A stretch of DNA of 64,000 nt from Dendrolimus kikuchii (GCA_019925095.2 CM034406.1:14666388-14730387); one strand, 5' to 3'. Numbered from the stretch's first letter, positions 11,000-23,763 are shown. Notes: generated from the letters alone by a model not told the origin. Numbers and translations: made by a program.

Positions 11000-13514
11000 T
11001 AATCCTGGTATATTGCTATATCCTGTATGGAAATACGTGTAACAGCTCTAATTATGGTAATTCCAGTAACAGAAATATTTAATAGGAAGGCATTGTAATC
11101 ATACTAATGTTGTTGCTTAAAATAACGTTTTTTGGCTCTCCTCTAAAGTTCACTTTATTTGGATAATGTCAGTATTGGACAAAACGTGCGATATTCTTCT
11201 TCCATGCTTCAACAAATATTTAGTACTCATGCAAAATTAAGCGAGATATAATTTTTTGCAAAGCCATTCACCATTAAGAGTAATTACTACGTGTTATGTT
11301 TGGAGAAACTTAATTTATAATTAAGGTAATTATCCCGTGATTTACGTACCGTGACCGTTTTCGTGCGCTAAAAATGTTACACATTAATGAATTTTAAAAC
11401 AAAAATCTCCACTTTCACTGTTACGAATCGCAAGCAAGTGAAATCGGAAATTATGCACAATTAACTAAAATATAATTAACTTGATTGAGTTTACGATAAC
11501 AGTAACTTTATTCAGAGACTAGCTGATACCCGCCCGCTTCGCGTGCCGTAAAATCCGTTCTTAGCTGACCTCTACTTGGCGAGACGAAGGTCCATGCCAA
11601 ATTTCAAGTATATAGGTATTATAGTTCCTGAGATATCGTGATGAGTCACTATATACGTGGATTTTATATATATATATATAATATTGAATATTTCCCTGTG
11701 TAACTCAAGATGGTGTTGTAATCAATATATTTTTTCTTTTTATCCGAGCAGTAATGGAGAAAGAACAAACACAATTTCCTACGACAACCTGTCGTAAGAA
11801 GCGACAAAACAAATCACAGGCAGGTTATAGGGTATTTGCCCGTCTGTATGGCTACCACCACTGGTCTAGAGTATACCGCCATAACATCCTTGAGTTGTGT
11901 TACGGTATTAGTGGCCAGGTTCCAGTTCCAGAGCGGCAGCACATTGGTAGCACCTTTGGTGTTACAAATCTCCATAGGTTGGTAACCGTTTTCCATCATG
12001 AGGGCCATCTGGCTATTTGTTGAACTCAGCCAAAAACAGAATCTTAACCGCCTATCACATTTCATCATAATAGACTGGGACTAGTGTTGAAAAAAAATAC
12101 ATACGTAAGCAGACATAAAAATGAACATAGAAGATTTAACAATAATTGTTACTAAATCAGATAATACCCTTAAACAAGGTTTATAAAGGTTATTGAGTAG
12201 GACCGTGACCAAAGTAATATACTTTTTTTAATAATCATGAAATATGATTATAATAACATAATACAATATAAAATTATGGGAATCAAAATCTTTGTAGATT
12301 AATCTAAAATTGAGAAGTCTAAAATCTATAATTAAGAAAAGAAATTAAAAAATACTAAATAATTCCAAAAATCTTGTTCGTTAGGAAAAAAAATTGAGAT
12401 ATAAAGAACCCACCCTAAAATCGTGTCAATTTATACATATATAAAACAAAAGAAGCTGATTACAATTATTATGAGTATAATTACTAGGTTAGTATTTTTT
12501 ATTTCTTTATTTATATAAATTACTAGCTGACCCGGCAAACTTCGTACCGCCTCAGAATCAATAAATAAAAAACGTTGATTTCTGAGCGACGGGACGAACA
12601 TCAAACGTTTGACATTCAAAACCAAAAAAATAATAAAAAACTTCACTTTTAAATTTAATATGATTTCTGAACGACTTTTAAATTTAATTGATTTCTAGAC
12701 GACGGGACGAACATCAAATGTTTGACAGGTAGGAATAGTTCCTAAGGGAAAGCGAAATTGTTGTTTTTACTATATTCCAAGCATTTTTTTCATATTTACT
12801 CACCTTTTAAACCTTCCCTGGACTTCCAAAAATAATTCAAAACCAAAATTAGCCAAATCAGTCCAGCCGTTATCGAGTTTTAGCGAGACTAACGAACAGC
12901 AATTGATGTTTATAAATATAGATATTCTGAATTTTCACCATTTCTATTTATTTCATTAATTAATTAGCGATACGAATGAGGTTTGATAGAATAGATAAAA
13001 TGAAAATCATTGCGTTCATTAGCATTTAAATAGTCTCTTGGGGCCTTACTACGTGACTTGCGAAGTCAAAAACCTTAGTAATCTTCGCACCATAATAATT
13101 GGGCGCTTACAAAACATGTTATGTAGGTACTTGATGTTTTTGTTGTTATTATTATTTCTTTCGATGCTATTAAACGTTTTTATTTTGAGGTTGATATCAT
13201 ATTCACATATTTTAATATCACTGAAAAACTAATTATTTTCATGGGTTACAAGGGATTATGTATAGATTAGTATGTTGGTACCGAGAAACAATACAGTGAC
13301 GCTAATATAATAGGGTATTTGACAGACAATAATTTAGACACTTTTAAACCATCAAACAGTACATCAAAATTTACTTGATTTTCTATGAGATTAATGCAAT
13401 ATGACGTCACAATTTTAACGGATTAAGTAGCTTCTTGATTATTTTAAAGTAATTAAAATATATGAAATTTTAAAAGTAAGATGATAACGTATTTAAATGT
13501 ATGTTTTAAGTACG
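11000..13514. other. Gene-free repeat-bearing stretch
   Basis: Apart from the family A copy, 11520-11650 (TAGCTGATACCCGCCCGCTTCGCG) and 12526-12920 (TAGCTGACCCGGCAAACTTCG) carry beginnings of a widespread insect repeat type. The rest is AT-rich. Confidence 0.5.
11745..12030 (+). repeat. Retroposon family A, near full length
   Basis: From GAGAAAGAACAAACACAATTTCC through GGCTACCACCACTGGTC to TTTGTTGAACTCAGCC; poly(A) end not preserved. Confidence 0.8.
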
Positions 13515-13524
13515 TTACGATACA

Positions 13525-13754
13525 TACATACATAACTTCACGCCAGTTCCCTTGCGGGAAGGCACGAACAACAGAGTGCCATTTAGGCTTATTCTTACAC
13601 ACCTCACTTGCTTCTTTGACATTCATAACCCTTGTCATGCAAGCTCGTCTGTTGTTAAGGCTCCTGACATCACCTTCTGCTAGTACACGATCAATTTGAT
13701 CATGGAAGGTTGTACCGTGGCCTTCCACGACTTCTGCATCCATCTACTTTTGCA
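13525..13754 (-). mobile_element. LINE family R, 5'-truncated reverse transcriptase tail
   Basis: Flanked by TTACGATACA (13515-13524 and 13755-13764). On the minus strand it encodes the C-terminal end of a LINE ORF (HDQIDRVLAEGDVRSL, MTRVMNVKEASEVCK) and ends in (TATG)n. Confidence 0.88.
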
Positions 13755-13867
13755 TTACGATACACTTTATTGTATAATGTTTAAAATATCCAAATTAGAC
13801 ACAGCAAGAAATCCAATTCGGCTGAGTATCCTCCTTTCTCACATTGCGTCATAACTCATAAAAACAT

Positions 13868-14373
13868 TTTTCAACACACTTGCTCATAAAGTGGCTCTAT
13901 GGTCACCGCAATTAGGCACAGGATGACACCCATTATCAAACTGTGAGTAAAAAACATTATAACTCACTAGTGAGTTATAGATTTTTTTTTTAAATTTTAT
14001 TGGTTGAGTTGCTTTGTTCTTAAATAAGTTTTTATTAAAAAAAAAAGATCGTGTTCTATAGAACAAATAAATTAATGTTCCTATTGCTTGCTCATTTCAT
14101 GCAACTTCTTATTTAAATAGATAATTTTAACTCGTACGTGTTTAATAAATAAAACTTTCACTCATATATAACTTTTTTTTATCCACTAAATAAAATGAGT
14201 TTTTGTTGTTATTTTATTCACAAGTGTGTTGAAAAACGTCGTATGATACACGTGTGTATTGATGATTACCGTCCTCGGCTCTCTTAAGACCCTCGCCTAC
14301 GGCTCGAGTCTCAATGGCGCCTCGGCGGTAATCACCAATGTTACACACTAGTACCATAATGTACTATTACGTG
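13868..14373 (+). repeat. Interspersed repeat family D, copy 1 (about 505 bp)
   Basis: Begins TTTTTCAACACACTTGCTC, whose inverse CAAGTGTGTTGAAAAACG lies inside at 14222-14239. Ends TAGTACCATAATGTACTATTACGTG. Near identical to 15480-16005. Confidence 0.82.
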
Positions 14374-14751
14374 ATTAGTTTTTATAATCGTCCGCTATTT
14401 GCTTTTTGTTTACGAAACTCTAAAACTAGTATTTAATTGAAAATATCCGCAATCTCAAAAACTATTCAAGCACTCTGTCAATTTTCGTGAAAAGGCTTTT
14501 TGAAGCTCTATAATGACGATTTCCATATGAATGTAAATTGTAAATTTTTTTCTACATTCAATCAATCAGTCAATCTTTATTTGCAAAAACATAGATACAT
14601 GAATAGGTATTACATAATATAAAATTTCCAGTATGTTTTGTCATTTACAAGACGTGCAAATGTTTACATTAACTAAATGATTACTTTTTTTATTACTACT
14701 TAATTATTTTATCCGCAAGGATAAAATTAATAAAATAATAATAAAAAAATA

Positions 14752-15025
14752 ATTCCTGCACAGGAGTGGAGAAAGAATACAATTTCCTGCGGCCGGGCGG
14801 GCTGTCGTAAGAGGCGACTGGATGGCTACCACCCCTAGTCTAAAGTATGTCGCCATAACAACCTTGAGTTGTTTTCCGGCATTAGTGACCAGGTTCCAGT
14901 TTCCCTTAAGAGAGCAGCAGCGCATTTGTAGCAACTTTGGTGTTGCAAATGTCCATAGGCGATGGTAACCGCTTTCCATCAAGTGGACCGTCTGCTTGTC
15001 TGCTAATCTTTTGCAATAAAAAATA
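14752..15025 (+). repeat. Retroposon family A
   Basis: Starts CCTGCACAGGAGTGGAGAAAG, has an internal deletion after GTAAGAGGCGA, ends TTGCAATAAAAAAT. Confidence 0.85.
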
Positions 15026-15479
15026 GTTAAAAATAATTTGACTTTCTTGATAAGTTCTTTTAATCACTGGAGTACAGCAGATAACCTGACAAACCACTTA
15101 GTGAGAAGTGTTTACCGTCGCTTATAGACATTTGCAGCAGCAAAGATGTCACCAAAGTGCAGCCGGTCTCCTGACTCCTCCTGACTGAAATTTGACCATT
15201 GATGTTGGAATCCACGAACACAACTCAAGATTGTTATGGTGGCAAGACCCAGACTACAGGTGGTAACCATCTGTTGGCAAATGCTTGGCTTATTCTGTAA
15301 TACAGTGATTCTGGTAATTTTGCTCCATTATACGATAATTGTATGCTACTATTTGTTTCGATAGACCTCAAATCTGATTATGAATACTCGACCACCCTTT
15401 AGCTACTAAGCTGTTTGGGCAGCAAATAGATTTAAAGGCTGAGGTAAACCATGATTTTCAATAAGTAAGGTGTAAAATA

Positions 15480-16005
15480 TTTTTCAACACACTTGCTCAT
15501 AAAGTGGCTCTATGGTCACCGCAATTAGGCACAGAATGACACCCATAATCAAACTGTGACAAAAAAACATTTTCAAAAAATTTTAAAAAAAATCTATAAC
15601 TCATTAGTGAGTTATAGATTTTTTTTAAATTTTATTGGTTGAGTTGCTTTGTTCTTAAAAAAGTTTTTATTAAAAAAAAAGATCATGTTCTATAGAACAA
15701 ATAAATTAATGTTCCTATTGCTTGCTCATTTCATGCAACTTCTTATTTAAATAGATAATTTTAACTCGTACGTGTTTAATAAATAAAACTTTCACTCATA
15801 TATAACTTTTTTTCTCTACTAACTAAAATGAGTTTTTGTTGTTATTTTATTCACAAGTGTGTTGAAAAACGTCGTATGATACACGTGTGTATTGATGATT
15901 ACCGTCCTCGGCTCTCTTAAGACTCTCGCCTACGGCTCGAGTCTCAATGGCGCCTCGGCGGTAATCACTAATGTTACACACTAGTACCATAATGTACTAT
16001 TATGT
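15480..16005 (+). repeat. Interspersed repeat family D, copy 2 (about 525 bp)
   Basis: Same orientation as copy 1, 1.6 kb away; the main difference is about 25 extra bases in a palindromic TCTATAACTCATTAGTGAGTTATAGA region. Confidence 0.82.
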
Positions 16006-16361
16006 GCAATATTTCATTATGACTTATTTGGCCTGGTTTCTGAAGTATGCATCGTGCAATTCAAAACGTTCCCATTTCTTTTAATAACCCAATAAAACCA
16101 AATCTTTTAACCGAGAAATGATCGACCGATTGCTTTCCAAATTGCAGCCGGCAGAGTAACGGTTTTATACCGCTACACAACACAATGAGGTTTTTATAAT
16201 GGCAAGAAGCACGGAAGTCATGCTTGAATGACTAAAGTATTTATGTGAACAAAATTATTGCCAATATCACGGTGGTCTTAAGAGTTTGTTATCACAAAGA
16301 TAACCTGATAAGTTTGGATAATTGACCTATTTCTTCAGCTCCTTTAGGCTATTGACATGCC

Positions 16362-16678
16362 TTTTTTTATTTTTATTGCAGGAGATCAGCAGGCAGGCAA
16401 ACGGCCCACTTGGTGTAAAGCGGTTACCATAGCCTATGGACATTTGCAACACCAAAGTTGCCACAAATGCGCTGCTGCTCTCTTAAGGGAAACTGGAACT
16501 TGGTCACTGATGCCGGAACACAACTCAAGGTTGTTATGACGACATACTCTAGACCAGGGGTGGTAGCCATCCAGTCGGGCAAATGTCCTACCACTTGGCT
16601 GTGGGTTGTTAAGTCGCCTCTTACGACAGGCCGCCCGGCCGCAGGAAATTGTATTCTTTCTCCGTTCCTGCACGGATA
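16362..16678 (-). repeat. Retroposon family A, full-length reverse copy
   Basis: Begins with the reversed tail TTTTTATTTTTATTGCAGGAG and ends TTCTTTCTCCGTTCCTGCACGGAT; carries the full core including CCGCCCGGCCGCAGG. Confidence 0.88.
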
Positions 16679-16856
16679 GACGCCTGCCGCAAGCACGGCG
16701 CTGAAAGTTGAGCTAAATACGCTCGCAGTGGTTTGTTAGAATACATATACTTACATGTGTCTGAATCCCTATTGCATGTATACGACAAACCAGATAAAGC
16801 CAAGAGCGTTATAGATGGTTTTTTTTTAAACTTTGTCTTTGAACGTTTACAAGACT

Positions 16857-17190
16857 CTTTTTTATTGCTGAAGCATAACAGATAGGCTGACGGCCCAACT
16901 AGTAAGTGGTTTCCGTCGCCTATGGGCATTAGCAATACCAGAGGTATTACCAATGTGCTTCCGGCTTCGAAGGAGAAACTGAAACCTGGTCACTGATGCC
17001 GGGCGGAACACAATTCTAAGTTATTATGGCGGCATACTCTAGATCAGGGGTGGTAGCAATCCAATCGAGCAAATACCCTACCATCTGACTGTGAAAAGCC
17101 CTACCACCTCGCTGTGGGTTGTTTTGACGCCTCTTACGACAGTCCTTATCAGACAGACAATGGCTATTCTTTTTCCGTTCTTTCACGAAG
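16857..17190 (-). repeat. Retroposon family A, diverged reverse copy
   Basis: Second copy 180 bp from the previous one, same orientation, with an internal repeat of the CTGTGGGTTGTT region. Confidence 0.75.
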
Positions 17191-17787
17191 AAAAAACCTT
17201 TAGTTGAGATGGATGTGTGCGATGTAGTGTAGCTATAGTAAAGCCATTAATTAATCTATGACATAATTATTATTAATGTAATTAAGTAGGTAACAAATGT
17301 TATTGTACGTTCTCACTACTTCACTGCATTCTATTTATACCACATTTATGTACAAAGTTTAACAATAAAGTATACTATTCTAAAAAAATACAGGGATCGA
17401 TAAGGTGGGAAATGAGTAAGGGAGACCGAGGAGAATTGTGTCAACTTAGTATTATTTTTTATGCTTTAACTAACATGTCTCAGTCCAGAAACATTTTTCA
17501 TCTATGAGATCTATAAGTCAATGTAGCTCAATCATCAAAATCATCAAAATTGATGGAAATGTTAAGGTTTTTGAGAAATTTACAAAATCAAAATCTACAC
17601 CTCGTGTCACAACCCTCCTAATACCGAGGTAAGTTATGAGGGATACTAAAGTGAGTTGTGACACATACATACGAACGAAAATATCAAGTAACATAAAAAT
17701 AACACTAAATAATTACAGTATAGCATCCTTCCGAGACCTGTTGTATACAAATTAATTACAAACCAAAGTCTAATCTGTCAAACAATT

Positions 17788-18057
17788 ATGATAGACATAT
17801 CGAAACCCACCTATGAGAGACCAACTTTGGAGTTCAAGGCTCTGAACCCTATGGATTTGCTTGACAAGAGGTTCAAGGTAACACAAGCAAAACCAATCGT
17901 TTTCTGCTTCTTCTTTGTCATCGACGTCACTTTTCTTAATCGTAATTTTTTATGGGTGATATTGTCTGCAGTTCCTTTCATTGTAAGACTTGTGTTGGTG
18001 TTTAATAAAGACTTGCTTATCTATATAGATAGTCTTTTCCCACGTCGAGAGTATTAA
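17788..18057 (+). CDS. Unrecognised ORF, 89 aa (doubtful)
   Basis: ATG-started frame: MIDISKPTYERPTLEFKALN, then a hydrophobic second half (ILSAVPFIVRLVLVF). The first 40 residues look more protein-like than the rest, and a possible donor (AAG/GTAACA) sits at 17879, so it might be a single exon of an unseen plus-strand gene. No family recognised. Confidence 0.15.
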   Translation: MIDISKPTYERPTLEFKALNPMDLLDKRFKVTQAKPIVFCFFFVIDVTFLNRNFLWVILSAVPFIVRLVLVFNKDLLIYIDSLFPRREY

Positions 18058-18416
18058 ATGTATGTATATTATAATCGTTACAACTACTGTATGAATAACA
18101 ATTACTTTTTATGATTGTAAAACGAATGTTTTATTGTTTTAAAGACAATAACATTTGATATAATTGCTATGGTAAAGTATTTATTTACTTTAAAACGTTA
18201 TCTTATAATACTTTTAGTTTTTGTAACATTAATTCTACTGTGCATTAAAAAAAATGTTTTGACATTAACCGACGCATTTCAACTTGTTATTAATTTTAAC
18301 TAACTAATATTTATGTATTCCGTGAACGTGAATTCATTCAAATGTTTGCACATTTCTATTTTGCTGTGTTCCATTTTCAATATCTTGAGCATGAACTAAT
18401 TAACATGTAAATTTAA

Positions 18417-18509
18417 GTCTTATTTATAGAGAGTTAGAGTAAGTTTGAGCGCTTGTTTATGGTTCTTAAAGGAGCGTTTAAACTTACTCTAACTCTCTAT
18501 GAATAAGAC
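18417..18509. mobile_element. Fold-back MITE family M2, copy 1
   Basis: Arms of 30 bp, GTCTTATTTATAGAGAGTTAG...AAGTTT and its complement with one mismatch, around a 33-nt centre. Confidence 0.82.
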
Positions 18510-18639
18510 CGTAAGTATATAAATATTTTACGAGACATTCTATTAAAACATACATAGGACTAAAACAATCATAAGTTGAAAATAAATTTAATCCTAATTT
18601 TTACTGATTTTATAATAATAAAATTAGGTTTTAACCGCA

Positions 18640-18722
18640 GTATTTTATTTGATTTTTATAAGTCTGACGTTTCGGTCACTTTCTTTTTGCTTCGGTGCTT
18701 AAAATCGTTAAAACGTAGTTTT
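18640..18722 (-). repeat. Hairpin element family P, terminal fragment
   Basis: Contains CTGACGTTTCGGTCAC and then AAAATCGTTAAAACGTAGTTTTATT, both terminal motifs of family P, rearranged relative to each other. Degraded. Confidence 0.45.
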
Positions 18723-18803
18723 ATTGTGTGTACCAGTCTCGAAGACTTAAGACAATACTTTTGGTAATGTTAAATAATATATATAAAGCTCTAGAATTTC
18801 TGG

Positions 18804-19196
18804 AGTGACGCTCGCGGACCGCGTTCGTAATACCGAAGTAAGAAAGAGAGTTGGTCTGAAAGAGAGTGTCGGGGTGAAGGTAAGGAAAGGAATGCTCCGG
18901 TGGTTCGGGCATGTGGAAAGAATGCATGATGAAAGAATGACTAAACAGATATACAATGCAAAAGTGGATGGATGCAGAAGTCGTGGAAGGCCACGACACA
19001 CCTTCCATGATCAAATTGATCGTGTACTAGCGGAGGGTGATGTCAGGAGCCTTAAGAATAGACGAGTGTGCATGACAAGAGTTATGAATGTCAAAGAAGC
19101 AAGTGAGGTGTGTAAGAATGGGCCTAAATGGCGCTCTGTTGTTCGTGCCTACCCCGCAAGGGAACTGGCGTGAAGTTATGTATGTATGTATGTATG
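18804..19196 (+). mobile_element. LINE family R, reverse transcriptase C-terminus with (TATG)n tail
   Basis: An exact 12-bp duplication TAGAATTTCTGG (18792-18803, 19197-19208) frames it. One frame is open from the truncation point: EVRKRVGL, GMLRWFGHVERM, GRPRHTFHDQ, ending ARELA*. The LRWFGHVERM and GRPR motifs mark the C-terminus of non-LTR reverse transcriptases. The open frame suggests a young insertion. Confidence 0.92.
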
Positions 19197-19585
19197 TAGA
19201 ATTTCTGGTACTATCTAGTTCTTATATGATTAAAGAGTTTATTACAATTAAGGATTTTACTGGGCGATTGTAAATTCTTGTAAATATTCTTCTTCAATAT
19301 TATCATCTTATTTTTAAAATATTATGTTGCATGACGGCAACAAACATCTTTTAACTCAAAAAATAATTAGTAGTTAGGAAATTGATTTCAATCATTGTTT
19401 TTAAATAAGTTATAATTAGTCAAATGTGACTTTTCGAGCGGGCCACAAAACCTCCATGGTACAGCTCAAAACTCCTGCTTTCACCTATTGCCCAGTTGCT
19501 TAATATGAATATTCATCATACATCACATTGACTAGATAAATAAATCGTGTAAAGCTTCTGTATTTAAGAAAAGAAATTAAACAAA

Positions 19586-19870
19586 TCATTGCGGCGTAGC
19601 TGTATTTTCTCTTAGGTGCCAATGGCCGGAATTACTCAACCAGTTGTCGATTAACTTAAGTATACATTCGCTTGTTTCGTTACGTGAATAGCTGTTACAA
19701 AAGAGATTGTTATTATTGTGATCAGCAATTAAAAAAAGCACAACACGTAAATCCTGAATGTGTAACATAATATATGCAACTTCTACTGCCTCAACCGCAT
19801 CAAACTTTGGTAGTAATTTAAAATAATTTCTGAAGTTTTTAATATATGAATCAATATGAAAGTTTGACAA
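19586..19870 (-). CDS. Unrecognised ORF, 94 aa (doubtful)
   Basis: Composition is varied (DAVEAVEVAYIMLHIQDLRVV; SECILKLIDNWLSNSGHWHL) and less low-complexity than other chance ORFs here. No splice context, no neighbour and no family recognised; chance remains likely. Confidence 0.15.
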   Translation of the reverse strand: MSNFHIDSYIKNFRNYFKLLPKFDAVEAVEVAYIMLHIQDLRVVLFLIADHNNNNLFCNSYSRNETSECILKLIDNWLSNSGHWHLRENTATPQ

Positions 19871-20708
19871 ATTGTGCTGGAAATAACTGACTCAATAAAT
19901 TACCATAAGAAAGAAGGAATATATGCATGTATAAAATGGTATTTGAATTTTATTTTAATAGTAAATACAAGAATATTCTCAAGTTTCTAAAATCTCTAAA
20001 AGCACCTTACCACACGCAACATCCAAGATATATAGCACAACTCTAAAAGCACAATAGAAAAATTGCGAATAAAAAAGAAAATCACCTTTAAATTGGAAAA
20101 TTAAGTCACAAGCCAAAGTCTCTACGATATAAACACTGGCACTGGAACGCAACGTGTTTACAGTTTAAAAATCACTTATTAAGAAAAAAAAAGGAAAGTT
20201 GTTCTATTTTTAAATTTTGCAGCGCGTCCAACCGCGCTGGTCCGAATGCGGTCGCCACAGACGTTGCGCGGTTTTTATGATTTCGTCACGCGCTTTGAAC
20301 TCGACTGCAATTGCAGCTGGGGGGAGGTTTCAGTGGTTGGTAGTGTATCTGTGGTTAGGGTTGTGGTCTGTTTAACAGCGGGTTTTTTGTACCTATAAAT
20401 GAAATAAGACGGTTAAGTTAGGGAATGAGTTGCCAAGAAACGCTTAGGTATATACAGTGTCCAAAAAAGCAGTGTTAATGGCAGCTTAATCTCAATTTTG
20501 TTGCGCACGAAATTATTTTTAAAAGTTGAAGATTCTATAAGTATATGTCCGTGATAAATGTTTGAGTCATATCTCGGGGAAAAAATGTTAGGAAAACCAA
20601 TAAAACGTAACTGTGAAAATCTAAATCCTACACAACTACATCTTCCCACGTCGTTGACGTGATCACGTCAAGTCATTTTTTGTCCCGCTTTCTGGCATTA
20701 TACTATGG

Positions 20709-20960
20709 GCGCGTTCCTTAAGTATCTCATAAAGCCCAAAATGCTCCGTTTGCCATTCCACAAGCCGACCGCGGTCGTGGCGACAACGTCGCTAATGACG
20801 TCATGATTTTCGCTTACGCAGCGTTCACAACGACCCATGTCAAGAGGTGGGTCGACTAACCGTTCCACTCGAGTTTACGATTGTGACGCCGGTAAGCAAG
20901 TGGAACTGGAAAAATCACGGTCGTGAACGTGGTCGTTGTGAGTCTCTCGTTGAACGTAGC
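20709..20960 (-). mobile_element. MITE family M1, copy 1
   Basis: Ends GCGCGTTCC... and ...TTGAACGTAGC; core CGACCCATGTCAAGAGGTGGGTCGA. Reverse of the copy at 32749-32999. Confidence 0.72.
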
Positions 20961-22072
20961 TTATATCATTTATTTCTTTTAGAAAATTTTAATCAAAAAT
21001 TCTAATAACTGAAAAAATATTTTAAATAAGAAACGTTAAAAAGAAATATAACATTTCTGATTTGTAGCGCCATTTGATCTTATGAAGGGTCTACGAGATT
21101 CACAAAGTTACGTTTTTTGTTAGGTGATTATCATCCGTAGTTTTTTTATAGTCTACTTAAATAGAGAGATATACTATTGTTTATCAAAATAAACAATTAC
21201 TGCACACAGTTATTTATCATCTATTCATTTGATTTTCACTCAATTGCACAATTAATATCACTGACATCTTCAGCTCAATATTTCGCATTAGTTGATATAT
21301 GTGATATGTGTTTGTCCAGGTGTAAATTACTTATTTGTCTAATTTTTAATTCCTAGCTCATCATAAGTGCCATTTGAAACACCTTTTTCCTTATGTATGC
21401 GATTGAAAAGTTAGGTGCGATTCCAAAGGTAGTCTCTATTCAAACGCTCAACGCCCACCAAAAGGTTTAATTATTTATTGAAACGCTTTTGGTGTCACCA
21501 CAGCCTAACCACCAAACGAGAAACTTAAAAAAACCACGAGTCATCATGGTTTATATGATATTTCAGAAATTAACGTTAAATCCACACAGCTATAATCATG
21601 ATAACAATCTTAGTTTACCAAATGCACGATACAAATTAAAATACGTTTGAGAAAAACAGTGAAAACAATTTGCCAAGTGGAGTTCGTCTACGTACAGTAG
21701 AGGGTCTCGCTTAAATCACGAATGTAAACCGCTTTTATAATTTGATAATGGAACCCAAAAAATAAGATTTTTGGCCTGGTAGACCCGTGCTGGAGTAAAA
21801 AATATTATCTTGGCTACAGTTCGAGAGGCTGATGACTTGACCGCTGTGATGCCGCGCTCTCTCAGAATATCGGCGTGAATCAAATCAAATCAAACTCGTT
21901 TATTTCCATAAAAACATGGCTTGTATAAAGATCTTACATTTTAGTTTGAAAATCGTACACATGTTCTTGCCAAATTGACGTGCAAATGTGTTAATTATGT
22001 AGAAAACGTTTACCATAACATTTATTAATTGCTGATATCAAAAAAATTATTACTAATGTCATAACTCATCCG

Positions 22073-22372
22073 TACAGGAACGGAAAAAGAATACAATTTC
22101 CTACGGCCGGACGGACTGTCGTAAGAGGTGAAAAAACCACTCACAGTCAGGTGGTAGGGTATTCGCACGTCTGGATGGCTACCACCCATGGTCTAGAGTA
22201 TGTCGCCATAACAACACTGAGTTGTATTCCAGCATTAGTGGCCAGACTCTGGTTTCTCTTTAGAGAGCTGCATCGCATTTGTAGCACTTGTGTTGCAAAT
22301 GTCTATAGGTGACGGTAACCACTTTCCATCACGCGGGCTGTTTGCCTGTCCGCTGAACTCATACAATAAAAA
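22073..22372 (+). repeat. Retroposon family A, full length
   Basis: CGTACAGGAACGGAAAAAGAATAC to GAACTCATACAATAAAAAAATG. Confidence 0.87.
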
Positions 22373-22439
22373 AATGTCATAATTTTACCATAAGCATAAA
22401 CACGTAATATAAAATGTCATTATTGGTTTTATAATAATA

Positions 22440-22790
22440 ATATTATTTATTTATGCCCGTTTTTCCATGTTCCTCGAACATTGCGACGGGCAGACGCCAT
22501 AGTCCCCATATTCCCAGACCCCTAGTACCACTAGCAGTGCTCCCCAATAGTCCGGTACTTTTTGTTCTCATTTTCCACAATAGTCCTACACTAGCCGGGG
22601 CTTGTCCTTGAGTGCATTATTATATGGTATAGACAGGGATAATCGCCGGTCAGTGTCACGCCATAGTTACATTAAATATGTCAAGGGGCCTCTACGTGTT
22701 AGCCTTCCCATGGCCCCATGCAAGCCCTCTAAAAGTCTGGGGCCATTTTTATGGCCCACGGTCTGCAGAGAAACTGAGTAGGAGCACATA
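22440..22790 (-). repeat. Retroposon family Z, truncated copy
   Basis: Reverse orientation relative to 31.5 kb: GCCCGTTTTTCCATGTTCC, GTCCCCATATTCCCAGACC, GATAATCGCCGGTCAGTGTCACGCC and GGCCATTTTTATGGCCC. Preceded by an ATT-rich run that matches the 3' tail of the longer copy. Confidence 0.7.
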
Positions 22791-22856
22791 TTAACTAAGA
22801 AAATGAATAATTTCTTTTTAAACTGAAACGGTGATTTCAGTAAATTGTGTTTCTTG

Positions 22857-23065
22857 CGATGAGTGAGTTCTGATGGCCAACTCTCCTTACACATCCCATC
22901 CCTCTTTTCTGAACCCTCCATCTCATTCCCCATTCCCATTCTCTTTATGTCATTCTAAAGGCTGGCAACGCGTTGGCTTCGCCCTTGGCCAACGTCTATA
23001 AGCGAAGGTAACCACTTTCGATGAGCCGGGCTGGCTGCCTGTTTCCAAGGTTCGTAATATAAAAT
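22857..23065 (+). repeat. Retroposon family B fragment
   Basis: ATGAGTGAGTTCTGATGGCCAAC, AAAGGCTGGCAACGCGTTGGC and AACGTCTATAAGCGAAGGTAACC. Related fragments lie near 40.5, 44.4, 46.3 and 53.1 kb; the 3' part resembles family A. Confidence 0.6.
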
Positions 23066-23763
23066 AAAACTTCATATCTCCAAAACGACTCAAAGGATAT
23101 TTTTGTTAATGTATTTATTTAAAATTATTCCTGGTACCAGTAATAACTTACAGGAAGAACACATTTTATGATTTTGGAAACTAATATTACTACTATTAAT
23201 ATTTACATATTATTTGTCTTGTGTTTGTCTCTTTTAGGAGTAAAAAAAATATTTCTTTCTCTCTTGTTAATATAAGTTAAAAAAATACAGAACAGTATTA
23301 GGAGCTAACTTCCCAATACCTACATAGGGCGTGTAAAATTCACAATCGCAGTAGTGACGTCACGCATATTAACTCTAATCCCAAAAATAAATTTTAAACA
23401 AATATTAGTTTAGTTCAAATACATTATTATACATATACAATCGGCTTTGACAGACAGTTTTAACTTAACATTGACAGACAGACAGATAGATTTTATTATT
23501 CTACTAGTTTTTTGTTTAAAATTTTGTTTTTCTTTTAAGCTGTTTAAATGCAATTAGTTTTCCGCAAATATAAAATATTATATTGTAAAATAACTATTTA
23601 ATTGTTGTAACATTTATGTAGACGCTAACAATAGATACGCAATCTAAATTCCTAAGTCGGTGGTCCGGTAAAGACGCCGTAGTCTGCGTCCAGCCTGACG
23701 CTATACGAGACCAACGAATAGAACGAATAAACTTAAAAATGCACTAAAGTGATCTCTAATAGA

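Larger units (their letters stand above)
19209..22072. other. Gene-free stretch with one CpG-rich patch
   Basis: Besides MITE M1, 20220-20330 is CpG-rich (CGCGTCCAACCGCGCTGG, GTTGCGCGG), and 21825-21880 holds a retroposon piece (AGGCTGATGACTTGACCG). The rest is AT-rich with no gene. Confidence 0.5.

Noticed and set aside
16621..16953. 110-codon minus-strand ORF
   Set aside because: Spans parts of two family A retroposons and the gap between; no protein family features.
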